Positions 30,453 to 41,891 of a DNA stretch of 64,000 nt are shown in pieces. The stretch is from Acholoe squamosa (Eukaryota; Annelida; Polychaeta; Phyllodocida; Polynoidae): the NCBI GenBank assembly GCA_949317995.1, contig OX439036.1, forward strand, positions 111,455,669 through 111,519,668, written 5' to 3'. The notes below the pieces were generated by a model, which worked only from the letters and a program-made list of their open reading frames with translations, did no database searches and was not told the DNA's origin. A program made the position numbers and the translations under genes. Every line of letters begins with the position of its first letter. Positions within the stretch are counted from its first letter, which is position 1.

Positions 30453-32308
30453 CCACATATATGCTACAGCAGTGATTTTGATGTGGATAGTGATGTTATG
30501 CTTTACAGGTTCTATCCTGTCGTAGTTAAAAGAAACCTTCAATGGAAACAGCAATCAGTTGGATCCCTTTCTAAAAGGCCCTTTACGGCATTCTGCTCCT
30601 CTGATCTTAACAGGACAACATTTAAATGACTACATTGTTTGCATATGTGGATAATATGGGGGGAATTATCAGCATTCCACCAAATAAATTATTAACACAA
30701 CTTTATCCATGAAAAGCTCACCCTTTCATACCACATGGCTCTGTAACAAAGACGAATGTGGAGAGAGAGAGGGAGAAAGAAAGAATGAAAAAAAAAGAAA
30801 GCGAGAGAGAGAGAGAGAGAGAGAGAAGACGTTTTACAGCAGTATAGCATGTCCACATTAAAAAAAGGGAACACTAATCCTGCTCCCAAGCTCATTTGCC
30901 ATAAAATAAGGTAATACTATTTCATGCCCAGAGATATGAAATCTATATGATACCAGGCCCACATGCAATGCCTTTATCTCGACAAAAAGTTGTCATGTCG
31001 AGAAGGTCTCTGTCTTTCATTCAGATATCGTGTGACAATGCTGTCCTTTTCTGTATGAAGGAATAGGATGTACTGGGAGTGGAATTATACCATTTAGTGT
31101 TAGAGTATAATCTCCCTCTGTAACTGCTACAGGTGCATAGGAAAGGGCTTGGCCAGGAGGGCCTAGGCCTAGGATAGGGAAAATATGGGCCTGAGCCTAA
31201 AGTCACATTTAAAATTGACAAATAAAAGTCCATACAAATTTTGTGTATAGGCTTCATCACGATTGACGCAATAATTCAAGGTGGTCATGATGGCACCCTC
31301 GCTAGGCCCTCATTGCTAACCCCCCTAAAAAAATGAAGATTTGTTTCCTTTGTTTAGAGTCAAAATGATGTAGAATTCTGTTATTATGTTTGCACCTTAT
31401 GTATACGGATAGCAATCTCAAATAAAAGGAGGGGATACAAGTCTATTAGGTTCTTGTTATAACTAACCTGTTTTCAACCATGTAGTTATTTTCTTCATGG
31501 CTTTGCTGAATGCGGGCGGTCTCACTTTGGGGAAAACGATGCTAAATTATCCCCTGCTCGTTGACATTTTCTCATGTATCACATAGAGATCTTCATAAAA
31601 GTATCCTTTGTGGCTGTTTATCCCTAGACTACAACATGCATTTATCACCATGCTGTATAGCCTGATTTATGGCTCGCTGGGCCTTCCTCCCATACCTCGT
31701 AATTGTGCTTCCCTAGATCCCTACATTCCTCAACCCCTCTTGATGGTGCTTCCCTAGATCCCTACAGAGACTGGACTTTAATACATCTTCATCTAGCTCC
31801 TCCAAAGTGCCCTCATGATTGTAGGACTGGGAGATGTCAGAGGCATGTTATGGCAATGTCCTCTTCAAAATGTCTTATTATGCAATTTTTAGCAACAGTT
31901 TTCATTACTCCTGACCCAATACAATATATTTATAACAATTTATGCTCCATTGAAAATGAAGGTGTATATTAGCCATGGCCAGTCAGTGTGGTAATTTTTC
32001 CCATTTCATAAAATATTCATCTTGTATTGATAAGTAGATTATGCAAAATTATGTTAAACATAATGGAAAAACAGGACCTATAACTAGTGCTGAAGAAGGA
32101 GATGTGGGTAGGACTAGATAACCTATATGTCCACTGAAATATGTGATCTCTGCCTACGCCAGCATAGATGAAAATCCCAGCTACAGGATTACATACAAAC
32201 AGCTGGACCCTTTAAGGGCTGTATGAAGCCTGCCTTAGAGCATCATTGAGATCATTTTCAGTTATTATACTCCAACTGGCTCTGCACCCTACTGTTCCTA
32301 CTGTAGGT
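30453..32308. other. No gene seen; (GA)n tract
   Basis: A purine-rich GAGAGA tract occupies about 30755-30828 with AAAGAAAG flanks. A short tandem near 31708-31770 repeats GTGCTTCCCTAGATCCCTAC. No supported coding region. Confidence 0.5.
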
Positions 32309-32462
32309 TTATTTCCATATTCTACAGTTTGGGGGCCAACAGGAGGTTTTATGAATTAGGTCAGTTCTAGCAGGAGGTTTTGCGAATTGGGTCAGGTCTG
32401 GGAGGAGATTTTGTGAAATAGGCCAAGCGTAGCAGGAGGTTTTATGAATAAGGTCATTTTTG
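32309..32462. repeat. About 40-bp tandem repeat, four copies
   Basis: Units share GGAGGTTTTGTGAATTAGGTCA-like sequence (near 32341, 32371, 32402 and 32435), with substitutions. Confidence 0.75.
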
Positions 32463-32499
32463 AACAGCAGATGTAATTCTTGGGAAAATTCTGTCCCAT

Positions 32500-32578
32500 A
32501 TGGGATTCGTACCCACACACCAGACAGTGCTGGGATCCTGAGTCTCATGTACTAACCATTACACCATGAGTCCTCAGC
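32500..32578 (-). repeat. tRNA-like (SINE-type) fragment
   Basis: The minus strand reads CATGGTGTAATGGTTAGTAC as A-box region and GGGTACGAATCCC as B-box region with its T-stem, a tRNA-Gln/Glu-like arrangement. The intervening segment is too long and poorly paired for a functional tRNA. This is probably a SINE head. Confidence 0.5.
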
Positions 32579-32685
32579 TGATACTGTGGGTGTTAGAACA
32601 TCTACTGAAGGGCAACATGCTACTTCTATGACTGAGTAATCAATTATAGATAAACAGAGTGATTTCACTTTAAAAGTTTGACTTG

Positions 32686-32756
32686 TCAATCTAGTGTAGT
32701 GGTTAAGGCCTGGGACTAGAAATCTAGACCACACAGGTTCAAACTGCTGGTGTGAT
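32686..32756 (+). repeat. tRNA-like (SINE-type) fragment
   Basis: CTAGTGTAGTGGTTAAGGCC resembles an A-box/D-arm. CTAGAAATCTAG can form an anticodon stem. CAGGTTCAAACTGCTG is a B-box/T-arm. Acceptor pairing is not convincing. Confidence 0.5.
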
Positions 32757-32925
32757 TTTGTTCTATTCTCAGTTGACCACTATCATTTTTGCAATAAATT
32801 CTAAAAATAATGTATTATAATGAACATCCTCTGATTCCCAAAATGATAAAGGGGGGCTTCAGGGGGGTCTTTTACAAAGACTCCTTTTACCTTATATGTG
32901 TACGATAAAAACACTTTTCCAATGC

Positions 32926-32996
32926 AGTCTTGAACCCACATTCTTTGATTCAAAGTCAGACATGCTAACCATTATACTATTGAGACTGCTGGTGAT
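32926..32996 (-). repeat. tRNA-like (SINE-type) fragment
   Basis: On the minus strand GCAGTCT at the 5' side pairs with AGACTGC at the 3' side. Between them are TAGTATAATGGTTAGCAT (A-box region), a GACTTTGAATC anticodon-arm-like segment and GGGTTCAAGAC (B-box). The T-stem is poor, so I call a tRNA-derived repeat rather than a gene. Confidence 0.5.
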
Positions 32997-33164
32997 TGTA
33001 GACTGGAACACCATATATTTATCATAGCTTTGTATCACAGTCAGTGTAGAAGATTCAAATCCTCTTTTATGCCTCTACAGTTTATGTCAAAATATGCGTA
33101 TATTTATGGTTTTACTGTTACATAAACTTCAGTGGATGGAGTATAAGTCAGAAAACCTCCTTAG

Positions 33165-33365
33165 AATTTTTTAAAGCCATATGCATGCCATTCTCTAGGG
33201 TAGTCATTTGTCTATGGTCCTTTCTTCGCCTCGGAGGTTTTATGGAAAAACCTCCAGCTCTAAGGAGGTTTTCCATAACGAATACAGCAATATTGAGCTA
33301 CTTTTTTAAAGCCATATGCATGCCATTCTCTAGGGTAGTCATTTGTCTATGGTCCTTTCTTGTTT
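33165..33365. repeat. 60-bp duplication around a foldback
   Basis: The block AAAGCCATATGCATGCCATT...GGTCCTTTCTT occurs at 33172-33230 and again at 33307-33362, nearly identical. Between them lies a foldback: GGAGGTTTTATGGAAAAACC against AAGGAGGTTTTCCATAA (33234-33280). Confidence 0.85.
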
Positions 33366-35099
33366 CAGCTAAAAAAGTTGTTTTATTTTGTAGGAACCAG
33401 TAAGTGATGCTGAGATTGGGTTGGAACTTTTCTGTACATTATTTAGGGAATAAGAGACATTTCAGGACCTTATAACAAAGAAGAATCACACATCAGCCAC
33501 CTAATAACACAGGAACATTAACTGTGAAGTCTAAAGGTGAGATAAAATTAACCTCCTGTACTCTGAGTGCATTATCTATCTAGATAATGCACAATCAATC
33601 AGCCAATCAGAATGCAGCATTGAGGATAATGCATTATGAAGTTTCCCAGCTATGTTATAACATATCATATGGCATTATAAAGCACCTTTATACATCAATT
33701 ATGCTTAGATTGATACATACAGTCAATATTCTGGATTACACTTTTCTGAGAACAACCTAGCTAGGCTAATGGCTAAATTGTTAAAATAAATCTAAAAAAC
33801 TAAGAGGCCTTTATATGCATTGCACAGTTATCATGTTTCCATCTTTATTGTTTCCATTCTTCCTGACTTAGATTTTCTTAGCCACTTCTGGCTAAACTTA
33901 ACAATAGCAGAATAATGTCCTTGAGATCTCCTGAATGATACAAACTCTCCTAAATGTGTTTGGGGCAAAAATGCACACATTAGGGTTGTGAATATTGCAA
34001 GGTATTTCATCTGCAGAAATGTGATATGGAGTTTTAATAACATGAGCTACAAATATCATGTGTAACGGGATACTGGAGGACACAAGGAGGAATATGGAAA
34101 AAGTAGCCATTTTCTGATTGAATGAGATATTTGCCATCTCATCTCTTTCAAATCTTAATGTGTGAGATGTATGTCTTTAGTGGTACACTTAAATGTAGTG
34201 CGCCCCAATTGCCGTCCTCTTCAAGAGTGTAGTATGTACCTTATACAAAGGTAATTTTCCATGGTAGGATTCATAGTGATTTGTATAGCGCAATGATGAA
34301 AACATCCCTTGTTGGTGGTCATCAGCAGGCTGATGTGAACATAGCTACATAGGTCATTTCTTATCATCCAGGAAAATAACTGTCATAGCTAAGGGTAAAG
34401 GTCACCAGTGGATCAACATAGGAAAACAGAACCCCTAGGAGACCCCTAACGGAGGTCCTTTTTCCTTTTTATATCTTAGTGTGTTCTTGGGAGGGAGTGT
34501 GAAGCTAAGGCTACAGGTTAAGTCAGAAGGTTATCCCACAGGGGCGTCACTGTGAGCACACAACCCACTGTCACTAGGAGGCTCTTCAGTGGCTGACCCA
34601 GCTTTTCGGAAAGGAGGGGGCATGTCCTTCATTTATTCTAAGCTAACATTTCGTGTAATCATAGAACAACACCAAATCTATACCACCATAGCAGCAACAA
34701 GGTTTATCGCTAATTATTTCAGCTCCTAATACAGAGTGAATGGGCTGTTATATTCCTAGCATAAGTGGCATTCCTATCCTCTAGTCGTTATTTTCTGTGG
34801 GGTGCTTCTAGTAGTACGTCTGCCAATAGGGAGCGCTCTAAGATCAAGTCAAGGTGCTAAATAGGGCAGGACCTTTGGTATAAATACTCAGATTATGACA
34901 CTACCAAGGTGCCGGACCTCATCCCCAACACCATTTATGATGTCTTAAAGACGTGACTTATGTCGCGGAATGAGAGTAGCCTGTCATACATGCTATGGGT
35001 TATGGCATCTCTTAAGATGGTAATACTTGGCGCAGACAGTATGACTCTGTAAGGTATTCTCAACATACTAATCCTGCTATGTTTCAGATAGCTGTGAGA
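33366..35099. other. No gene seen; dispersed repeat fragment
   Basis: Short frames only. About 34860-34945 (AAATACTCAGATTATGACA...CCTCATCC...CCATTTATGA) is similar to 38180-38245, marking another dispersed repeat. Confidence 0.45.
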
Positions 35100-35453
35100 G
35101 CCCTCATACTGGTGGTATTACAGACCTACATCTAGTGACCACTTAATTGATTGCACCTGTACAACTGCCCTACCAAACCCTATATGATTACTTCGTTAGT
35201 GCTGATCATATAGACCAGTCGTTGTTCATTAAGTTCTTAAATCAAAGTAGATCAGTAAGGCATTTCTCAAGATGGTTCTTTCAAATCATATTGGGATTCC
35301 TCATTCTAATGCCCTCCCAAACCCTATGTAATTACTACATTAAGTGCTGACCGTACAGAGCAGTTGTAGTGCTTTAACTACGATCACCTGTAATTTCAGG
35401 GTATTGAATCATAGTAGCTGTGCCTAGTCATACTATCTTGAGAAATTCCCTCC
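35100..35453. mobile_element. MITE-like repeats, nested or tandem pair
   Basis: 35257-35453 has inverted ends (AAGGCATTTCTCAAGATGGT and CTAGTCATACTATCTTGAGAAATTCC) and shares its interior with 38801-39063 in reverse orientation. 35100-35250 repeats part of the same interior (ACATCTAGTGACCAC, CAACTGCCCTACCAAACCCTATAT, TTAGTGCTGATCATA), suggesting two copies side by side. Confidence 0.65.
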
Positions 35454-36384
35454 TGTGCAGGTGTTGTTATTGCAGGCATTCACATCATTCAGGCCAAATT
35501 TATGGCATTCATAAATAAATGTGAAAAAAAGAGCTGAAGTGATTTCTGATTTCTTACAGGGGTTAGCAACAATTGAGTCACATCCATTATTCTAAAGCCA
35601 TACAGAATATAAAATCACATTGACCTTTGCAGATTTCCTGTGTGACAGTTTGTATTGTCAGGCGGGCGCTGACTCTTACCTGACGGGAGAGTCAGGCTTC
35701 CTGCATAGGGCTCATTTGTCAGGTGGCTGGAATTGTAGGACATAGTTTTTTTATGTCGATTTCCTCTTAAAGATGGCTTTCTAAGACATGTTTGTTGCCA
35801 TTTTGTGAGAAACCTTTAATATGGGGGCCCAGATTATTTGGTTCTCGCAAATTTGTTAGCCTTCATATCAAGTTTAGCTGCCACGGTCGGCCATGTTGGA
35901 TGTGGTTTCAGGTCTCACAACAGAGGTGTTATTTATGAAATAATGTTATTCATGAGAATCTGCTTGGAGAGTGGAGATTGACTTCCTGTCTGGCAGAAAA
36001 TGCATCTGGTGATAGCTTCCCATTGCAACCCACACGGCATGTGCCAAATCTTGGAAAAGGGTGCGATCTAAAAGTTTCCAACAAAAGACGCTGTTCCCAC
36101 TCACAGACAGCAAAACTAAGGTGGTACTCTTGTCAATAGTCAATATCATAAGCTGATTGTTGGGGATTTATTTCTGTCAAATGTTATTCTTAGAAACTTG
36201 CCGTTTCTAGAGCACCTGAAAGTTTTAGGTATGCCAGTCCCAGCGACTCAGTCCTTAACTGAGTCGTGCCCAGTGACTAAGTTTGTACAGAGGTGAATTA
36301 CAGTTAGCTAAATGCCTTACATTCAGCAATTTCCAAGAGACTTACGCTAATGTCTGCACACTGACAAGCCATCAAATTAAATTA

Positions 36385-36434
<50 letters not shown>

Positions 36435-37559
36435 CAGCAGGAAATCCATTTGGAAGCAACATAGAAAGATGTGCATGAACAGAATGGAGTGGACTTATAT
36501 TTTAGCCGAATCTTAGCAGACGCTTTACAAAGGACAGTGTAAAAAAACTGGTACTTCTGCCAACATTTTGCAAATACATGGAACCAGTTTGAATGCTTCC
36601 ATCATATCACTTACACAATTGTATTTGTAGGACATACCTTGACTGCAATCAAAGTTCAAAGAACCTACCACCAGATACAGTAATACAGGACCTGCACATA
36701 TTTGAAGTCTATTTAAAAATTTTGGGTTTTGAGGGTTCTAAGTCTGTGCTAAAAAGACCTGGAATCATTTGAGACCCTTGGTCCTAAACAAGTATTAACG
36801 GTACTGTATCATCGTTAATAAACATCCTGGCACTTACTCAATTTGAGGGGATACTTCCCCCTGACCCTTGTACAAGGCAGTTATTAGAGATGTAGTAATA
36901 GCACATAAGATATAATTCAAAACCCCTATACCCCTGGCACTGATTTAAGACAGGCACTCATCTAACTCTGGAATCTGCACTCTGCATAATTCTGATGCTA
37001 GGTGCTCATTAGAGCAGCCATACTTATTAGGAAGAATACGGTAATTAGTTTTTGCTATACCTGCTGGGAGGTACTGAGGTGTCGGCCTGTGGAGCTCTTA
37101 AGAGTAGTCACACTCACACCCAGAACTACTCTCATTCCCCACTCCACCTCCCTACTTAGGACACACCCACGCATGTATAACCACAAATCCACTTAATTAT
37201 GTACAGAGGGAGCAGGTAAAGTGTTGAAGTCTGTCGAGCCACAATCATGCACGGACCATTCTGAGTGGTCTTAAAGGGGTAGCTTTAACGTGTTTATCCA
37301 CATTTTATGAGATTTATTCAATCCAGAACAGTGAAGGAGGGAAAATCAAGGTAAGTTGAAGAATATATAATGTCCTCTTTGAAAAAGCATTGCAAGGGGG
37401 ATTGTCATGAACAACCTTTAACTTTCACAGTTATTGTCATAAACAAATGTCATTGATCATTGCAAAGTTAATAATGAATAAATTAAATGGCCAACATTAA
37501 CATTTAGAAGACTAGCTTCTCCAATTTAACTTGATGAAACAAACTCTAGGGATGCACAC
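35454..37559. other. No gene seen; (AAT)n tract
   Basis: (AAT)n/(TAA)n occupies about 36384-36431. The remaining sequence has only short frames without recognisable products. Confidence 0.5.
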
Positions 37560-37760
37560 ATTCATGAAAAGTAAAATTTAAGCTAGGATTTCAAGTTGCC
37601 ATGCAGACACGGGGATGTTGTGACAAAACCCTGCCTTGATTTTAAGTTTAATTCATGTCATGGGATCCGGACGTCCCCAGTGCTCCTGTCTAATCCACTG
37701 ATGTTTGCTGAATCACTCAAAATACTGCCTGCAAAATGGCAAATCCTAAACTAACTGAAG
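37560..37760. repeat. Dispersed repeat, copy 1 of 2
   Basis: CTGCCTTGATTTTAAGTTTAATTCATGTCATGGGATC and ATCACTCAAAATACTGCCTGCAAAATGG are closely matched at about 59485-59600. No coding potential and no termini were identified. Confidence 0.7.
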
Positions 37761-38800
37761 CACTAAAAAGGCATATGAGATGGATTATCATCAGCTTCAT
37801 TAGTGATAAACCCAAATAAAACAAACTTTTAAGTTTCTACGCTTTAAGGAAATTCTGTGAATCCAATCTTTTTTTCATTATGTTCCTATTCTCCCTGCAT
37901 TTGAGATTGAATTTACTGATTGATGGCAAGAAGGCATTATCTAACTAACCATGATGAACCTATTCACATTTTATATAAATATAAAAGGGTTGAAATAGAA
38001 AAGGGTTGAAAGGGTACCAATGATATTTTCTAAAGGCAAATTGAAAATACTTGTGTTATGTCTAAGAATAGTGTGTGTGCAAGCGTAGAGTAGCCTGGTG
38101 GGGTGCCACTCTAATAGAATAATTATTGATTGAGAAAAACAGTAGTATGAGGGCTCTCATAGGGGTCAGATCAGATCATAAATACTCTGATTATGACATG
38201 GGTGATCTCCTGGTCCTCATCTAGGAAACCATTTAATGAGGTCACAAACACAAGATCAGGAAGTGTGCGGGATCACTATACAATATGTTTAACCCTATAG
38301 CAGCACCCAAGGAGTGGCACACATAACATCATACTTACATGTGCATGAAAACTTTCTGATTCTTATCACTTACTATTTACTCAGTGCATACTGGGTAGCT
38401 TACCTGTCATGGTTAATTAGATGCAGAAGTCATTGGACAGCACAAATATGTCAATCCCTTCCCCAGTACCCTCTGCCATAACAATCTACCAGTACCACTA
38501 ATACCCAGTCATCTGGCACTCAGCTGTGCACTGTCATGTGAATAGCCACTCCATACAAGATCACCACTCAACCCTTTGAGTGCGTATCCTACAGAGGCAG
38601 TCTAGAATCACCTCTGTGCTTTGCTTTTGACTGCTTTATTCAATAGTGGGTAGTTCCATACCCCCTACCTGCTCTCCCATACAATTGACTATTCAAATTT
38701 AAGGCACTACTGTCAGGTGTCTTCCCAAGGGGCACTGAGTAAATTTGCAGTAAGAAACAACTTTATCTCAAGCTAGCAGTGTGACATGATACTACATCTG
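37761..38800. other. No gene seen
   Basis: Contains the repeat fragment related to 34860-34945 at about 38180-38250. Otherwise featureless AT-rich DNA. Confidence 0.45.
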
Positions 38801-39063
38801 GAGTGCATTTCTCAAGATGGTACGACTAGACACAACCAGTGCATCTTGAAACATGTAATATCAGAATGGCAGATCGTAGGTAACACACTACGACTACTCT
38901 GCATGATCAGCACTTAAGGCAGTAATTACTTAAGGTTTGGTAGGGCAGTCGTACCAGTGTAATTATCAGCGACCACTAGATGCAGCACTGTAATGGCATT
39001 TAACTGAGGGATCTCACTATGATTTGAAGGGCATCTAGTCATACTATCTTAAGAAATGCCTTC
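38801..39063. mobile_element. MITE with about 25-bp inverted ends
   Basis: The left end GCATTTCTCAAGATGGTACGACTAGA and the right end CTAGTCATACTATCTTAAGAAATGCC are near-perfect inverted repeats bounding about 260 bp. Relatives occur at 35257-35453, about 58430-58692 and partially at 7375-7500. No ORF. Target duplication not resolved. Confidence 0.75.
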
Positions 39064-40057
39064 TTGATAAATATATATATCATTCTACAATGATGACACA
39101 ATTTACATGCAACTTAGAACTATGACTCATCAAGATAACCTTCATGCAGCATTCAATATCTGCACAGATTAAAAATTAAACAAACAATGACATTAATTCA
39201 GAAAACAATTTAGACAACTTTAAGCAAGAGAAGGTGATTGTTGTAAGTAAGCCATAGTAAGAACTTTGAGACAGGTGTGAGTATGGTGCTATACTTTGAA
39301 AAACTTACAACCTGGGTAGGAATTATTTTAAAACAAAATATTATGATATTGTGTTTTCAGACAAGGTCAATAACAAAACTCTTGGTGCATTTAATATAGA
39401 TAAGCCATACATGGCAAAACCCAGACCTTTAATAATTCGTAAATCACGTCCCCCACACTGCTGGCCACAATCTGAATATAGTATTTGATCATGATGAGTC
39501 ATAAAAGGGCATCAATGTGTCAAACCGTGTCCTTGACCATAGGAACCTTGATCCAGAAAATAAGTTTTATTCCTTTACAGAACAGGCTGTTCCATCTTTC
39601 CCCCTTATCCAAAAAATGGGACAATTTCATTATGGCTGCTTTTATAAGTAAAGCTATTTAAATTCAGATTTATCAATATCATACCTGTTGGAAGGGAAAC
39701 TTTTAATGAACTCAAAATGTAGTCAAGTGGGCTGATAAAAAGAATCTTAACAATAGAAAACGTACAGCGTAAATGGGAGGATGAACCCTCTCTGCAGCTT
39801 ATGGCCCCAGCGAAGTTTATAGTGACCTTAAGTGGTGAGTGTTAAACACTCACTATAATATCTAGAAAAATCTTCCTCCAGATGCACCTAATGGCGTTGT
39901 TATGCATCTTATGAGTGAGGTGCACCTTTTAATCAGGGTTTTCTGATGCTGTCATTTCTTTACAGCTTCAAGTGACAGCAAGGTATATTCTGTCTGGCAC
40001 AGGTCAGGTTGGAATGTGAGGACTGAGCAAATAATGGATATAAAGGTATGTAGTGTA
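39064..40057. other. No gene seen
   Basis: AT-rich with only short frames. Nothing to annotate. Confidence 0.45.
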
Positions 40058-40400
40058 GGTGTTTGTGGGAACTACAGAGCTTTGCAGCAGGTGTTAGAGT
40101 GACTGTGTGCCGGTGTGTGTAAATGGTTAGTGTCAGCAGCTGTTGGGTTGCTGAGGGAGAGCTGTCGGGCACTGCACTATCTTAGTCCCTCACTTTATTC
40201 ACTGTCATGTCTCTGACTGCTATGTACACAATCTGGCCCTGTGGAGATATAGGAATGACAGCACATGTTAGATTGTATAAGTGATTTGTGTTGGCACCAC
40301 TGGGAGTGCTGAAGGAGAGTTGTCTTACTAGATATGATTAAAATCGCTCACTCTCTTCATTGTCACAATCATGGCTGCAATGCACACAGTTTACATTCCT
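40058..40400. repeat. About 140-bp tandem repeat, locus 2
   Basis: Two to three imperfect units are related to 27449-27720. Shared words include GCTGAAGGAGAG(C/T)TGTC, ACTGCTATGTACACAATCTG and GTGGAGATATAGGA. Confidence 0.75.
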
Positions 40401-41638
40401 GAAGATATGACTTTGCTTTAATGGAATTAGATTCTTATATGTAAATGCACTTGAAGTGATGTATGCAACAGACTTTAAAAAAATCACTCATTCGGTAGGA
40501 CAGTTATATTTTTAATCACACTAGTCCTAGGGACAGGAAGCATTCCTTACACTATTACTCAAATTCACCTTATTCAAAGTTTCACTTTTGACTGTGAGCT
40601 TCATAAAATCTCCCTTCCAATTTGACCTCTATATATATGACCTTTCTCAACAATGTGAAATGGCATAATACAGATATGCCATCCAGAACTTTGTAAAATC
40701 CAATCACCCAGAGACTAACAGTGTTCCTCAATGATGACAGGTTAATAGGCATGTAGCTGCTTCAACTGAATACAGAAAATGCATTTGGCAGAAATGACAG
40801 TTAGATATTGGATTTTGTGCAAAGGAATATAGAGAATCTTTTTAAATGTCTATTGCCACCACAATATATGTAGTTACCATGATTTTATCTTCTTAATATA
40901 CAGGTAAATCATATATAGAATTGAATTTCATTCTGGGTTGCAAAATAAATGGTTACACACATTTCTACCCCATGCAGTGCTGTTACAATATGATAAACGT
41001 TCTGAAGGTAGAGACTGCCAAGGAAGAATGATTTGTCACCATGCAAAGTTGATATGTTTCCTACTTAAAGCAATGGCTAAGGCTGTACACCAAATCATAG
41101 AAGAATAGAAGTTTGTATTATGATTCAGCACAGAAAATGGTCAGCAAGTGGCATCATGCTGAGTGGCTGCTTTCTAAGGCTACCCCGATCGACACTGCAG
41201 AAAGGAATCCCTTGCTGATGTCTTACAGGGAGATGGTAATCTGCAATAAATGTCCAGATTCACTGTGCAACAATCCCCTGCCACACCTTTTACATTTTAA
41301 CTAACATAAAAAAGGTTTGACAAAATGGTCGGGAGGCACTATGGGAATACAGGGTTTCAATGTTAAAGTGAAGGTTCTAATGTTAAAGTGAAGCCATAGG
41401 CATGGTGTTACTGCAAATTGTAGGAAAGAAATGCAATTGCACTTACCACTCAAAATTCCCTGAGATTAGATTTGATCAGTTCTGTTAAGTTTGACTATAA
41501 TCCTAGCTAATAGAACTGGTCACCCCAATCAACATTCAAATTTAATCTGATTATTGACTCATCATAATGTGTATAATATATTGTGTCAATTCATTTTCAA
41601 CATTGGTTCAAAATGTAAGATAATTATGGTTATGTTAT
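40401..41638. other. No gene seen
   Basis: Short frames only, for example 41113-41304, with no recognised domain. TTAT at 41635-41638 is the left target duplication of the following solo LTR. Confidence 0.45.
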
Positions 41639-41887
41639 TGTAGGGGCCAGCTCTGGCTGTAAGTCCATGGCGGTAGGCCATCTGCCCCATTCCGGTTGCA
41701 CCAGCCCTCAGGGGCTGGTCAGCCGGTATAAGCTGCCCCCCTTGTGTATTATACCAATCCAGATGTAGGTGGAAGGTAGAGAATGTCAGACGGGGAAGTA
41801 GCTCAGCAGTAGAGCTTCCGCCTGCAGGTTGGAGGGTCCCGGGTTTGACTCCCAGTTTCTCCAGGACGTTTTCCGTCGACCTCTACA
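41639..41887 (+). mobile_element. Solo LTR of a TRIM-related element, with tRNA-like cloverleaf
   Basis: 249 bp, TGTAG...CTACA, flanked by TTAT on both sides (41635-41638 and 41888-41891). The 3' half aligns with the TRIM LTR: ATACCAATCCAGATGTAGGTGGAAGGTAGAGAATGTCAG, then a tRNA-like segment, then GACGTTTTCC. The 5' half differs (GCCAGCTCTGGCTG...). No partner LTR or interior is present, so it probably arose by LTR-LTR recombination. Confidence 0.85.
41792..41863 (+). other. tRNA-like cloverleaf in the solo LTR
   Basis: 72 nt. The acceptor helix is GGGGAAG with TTTCTCC (6-7 pairs allowing wobble). TAGCTCAGCAGTAGAGC is an intact A-box/D-arm and GGGTTTGACTCCC an altered B-box. Compared with the TRIM copies the anticodon stem is better (TCCG with TGGA, plus wobble), with a CTGCAGG loop. 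The cloverleaf is retained although the rest of the LTR has diverged. Confidence 0.7.
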
Positions 41888-41891
41888 TTAT

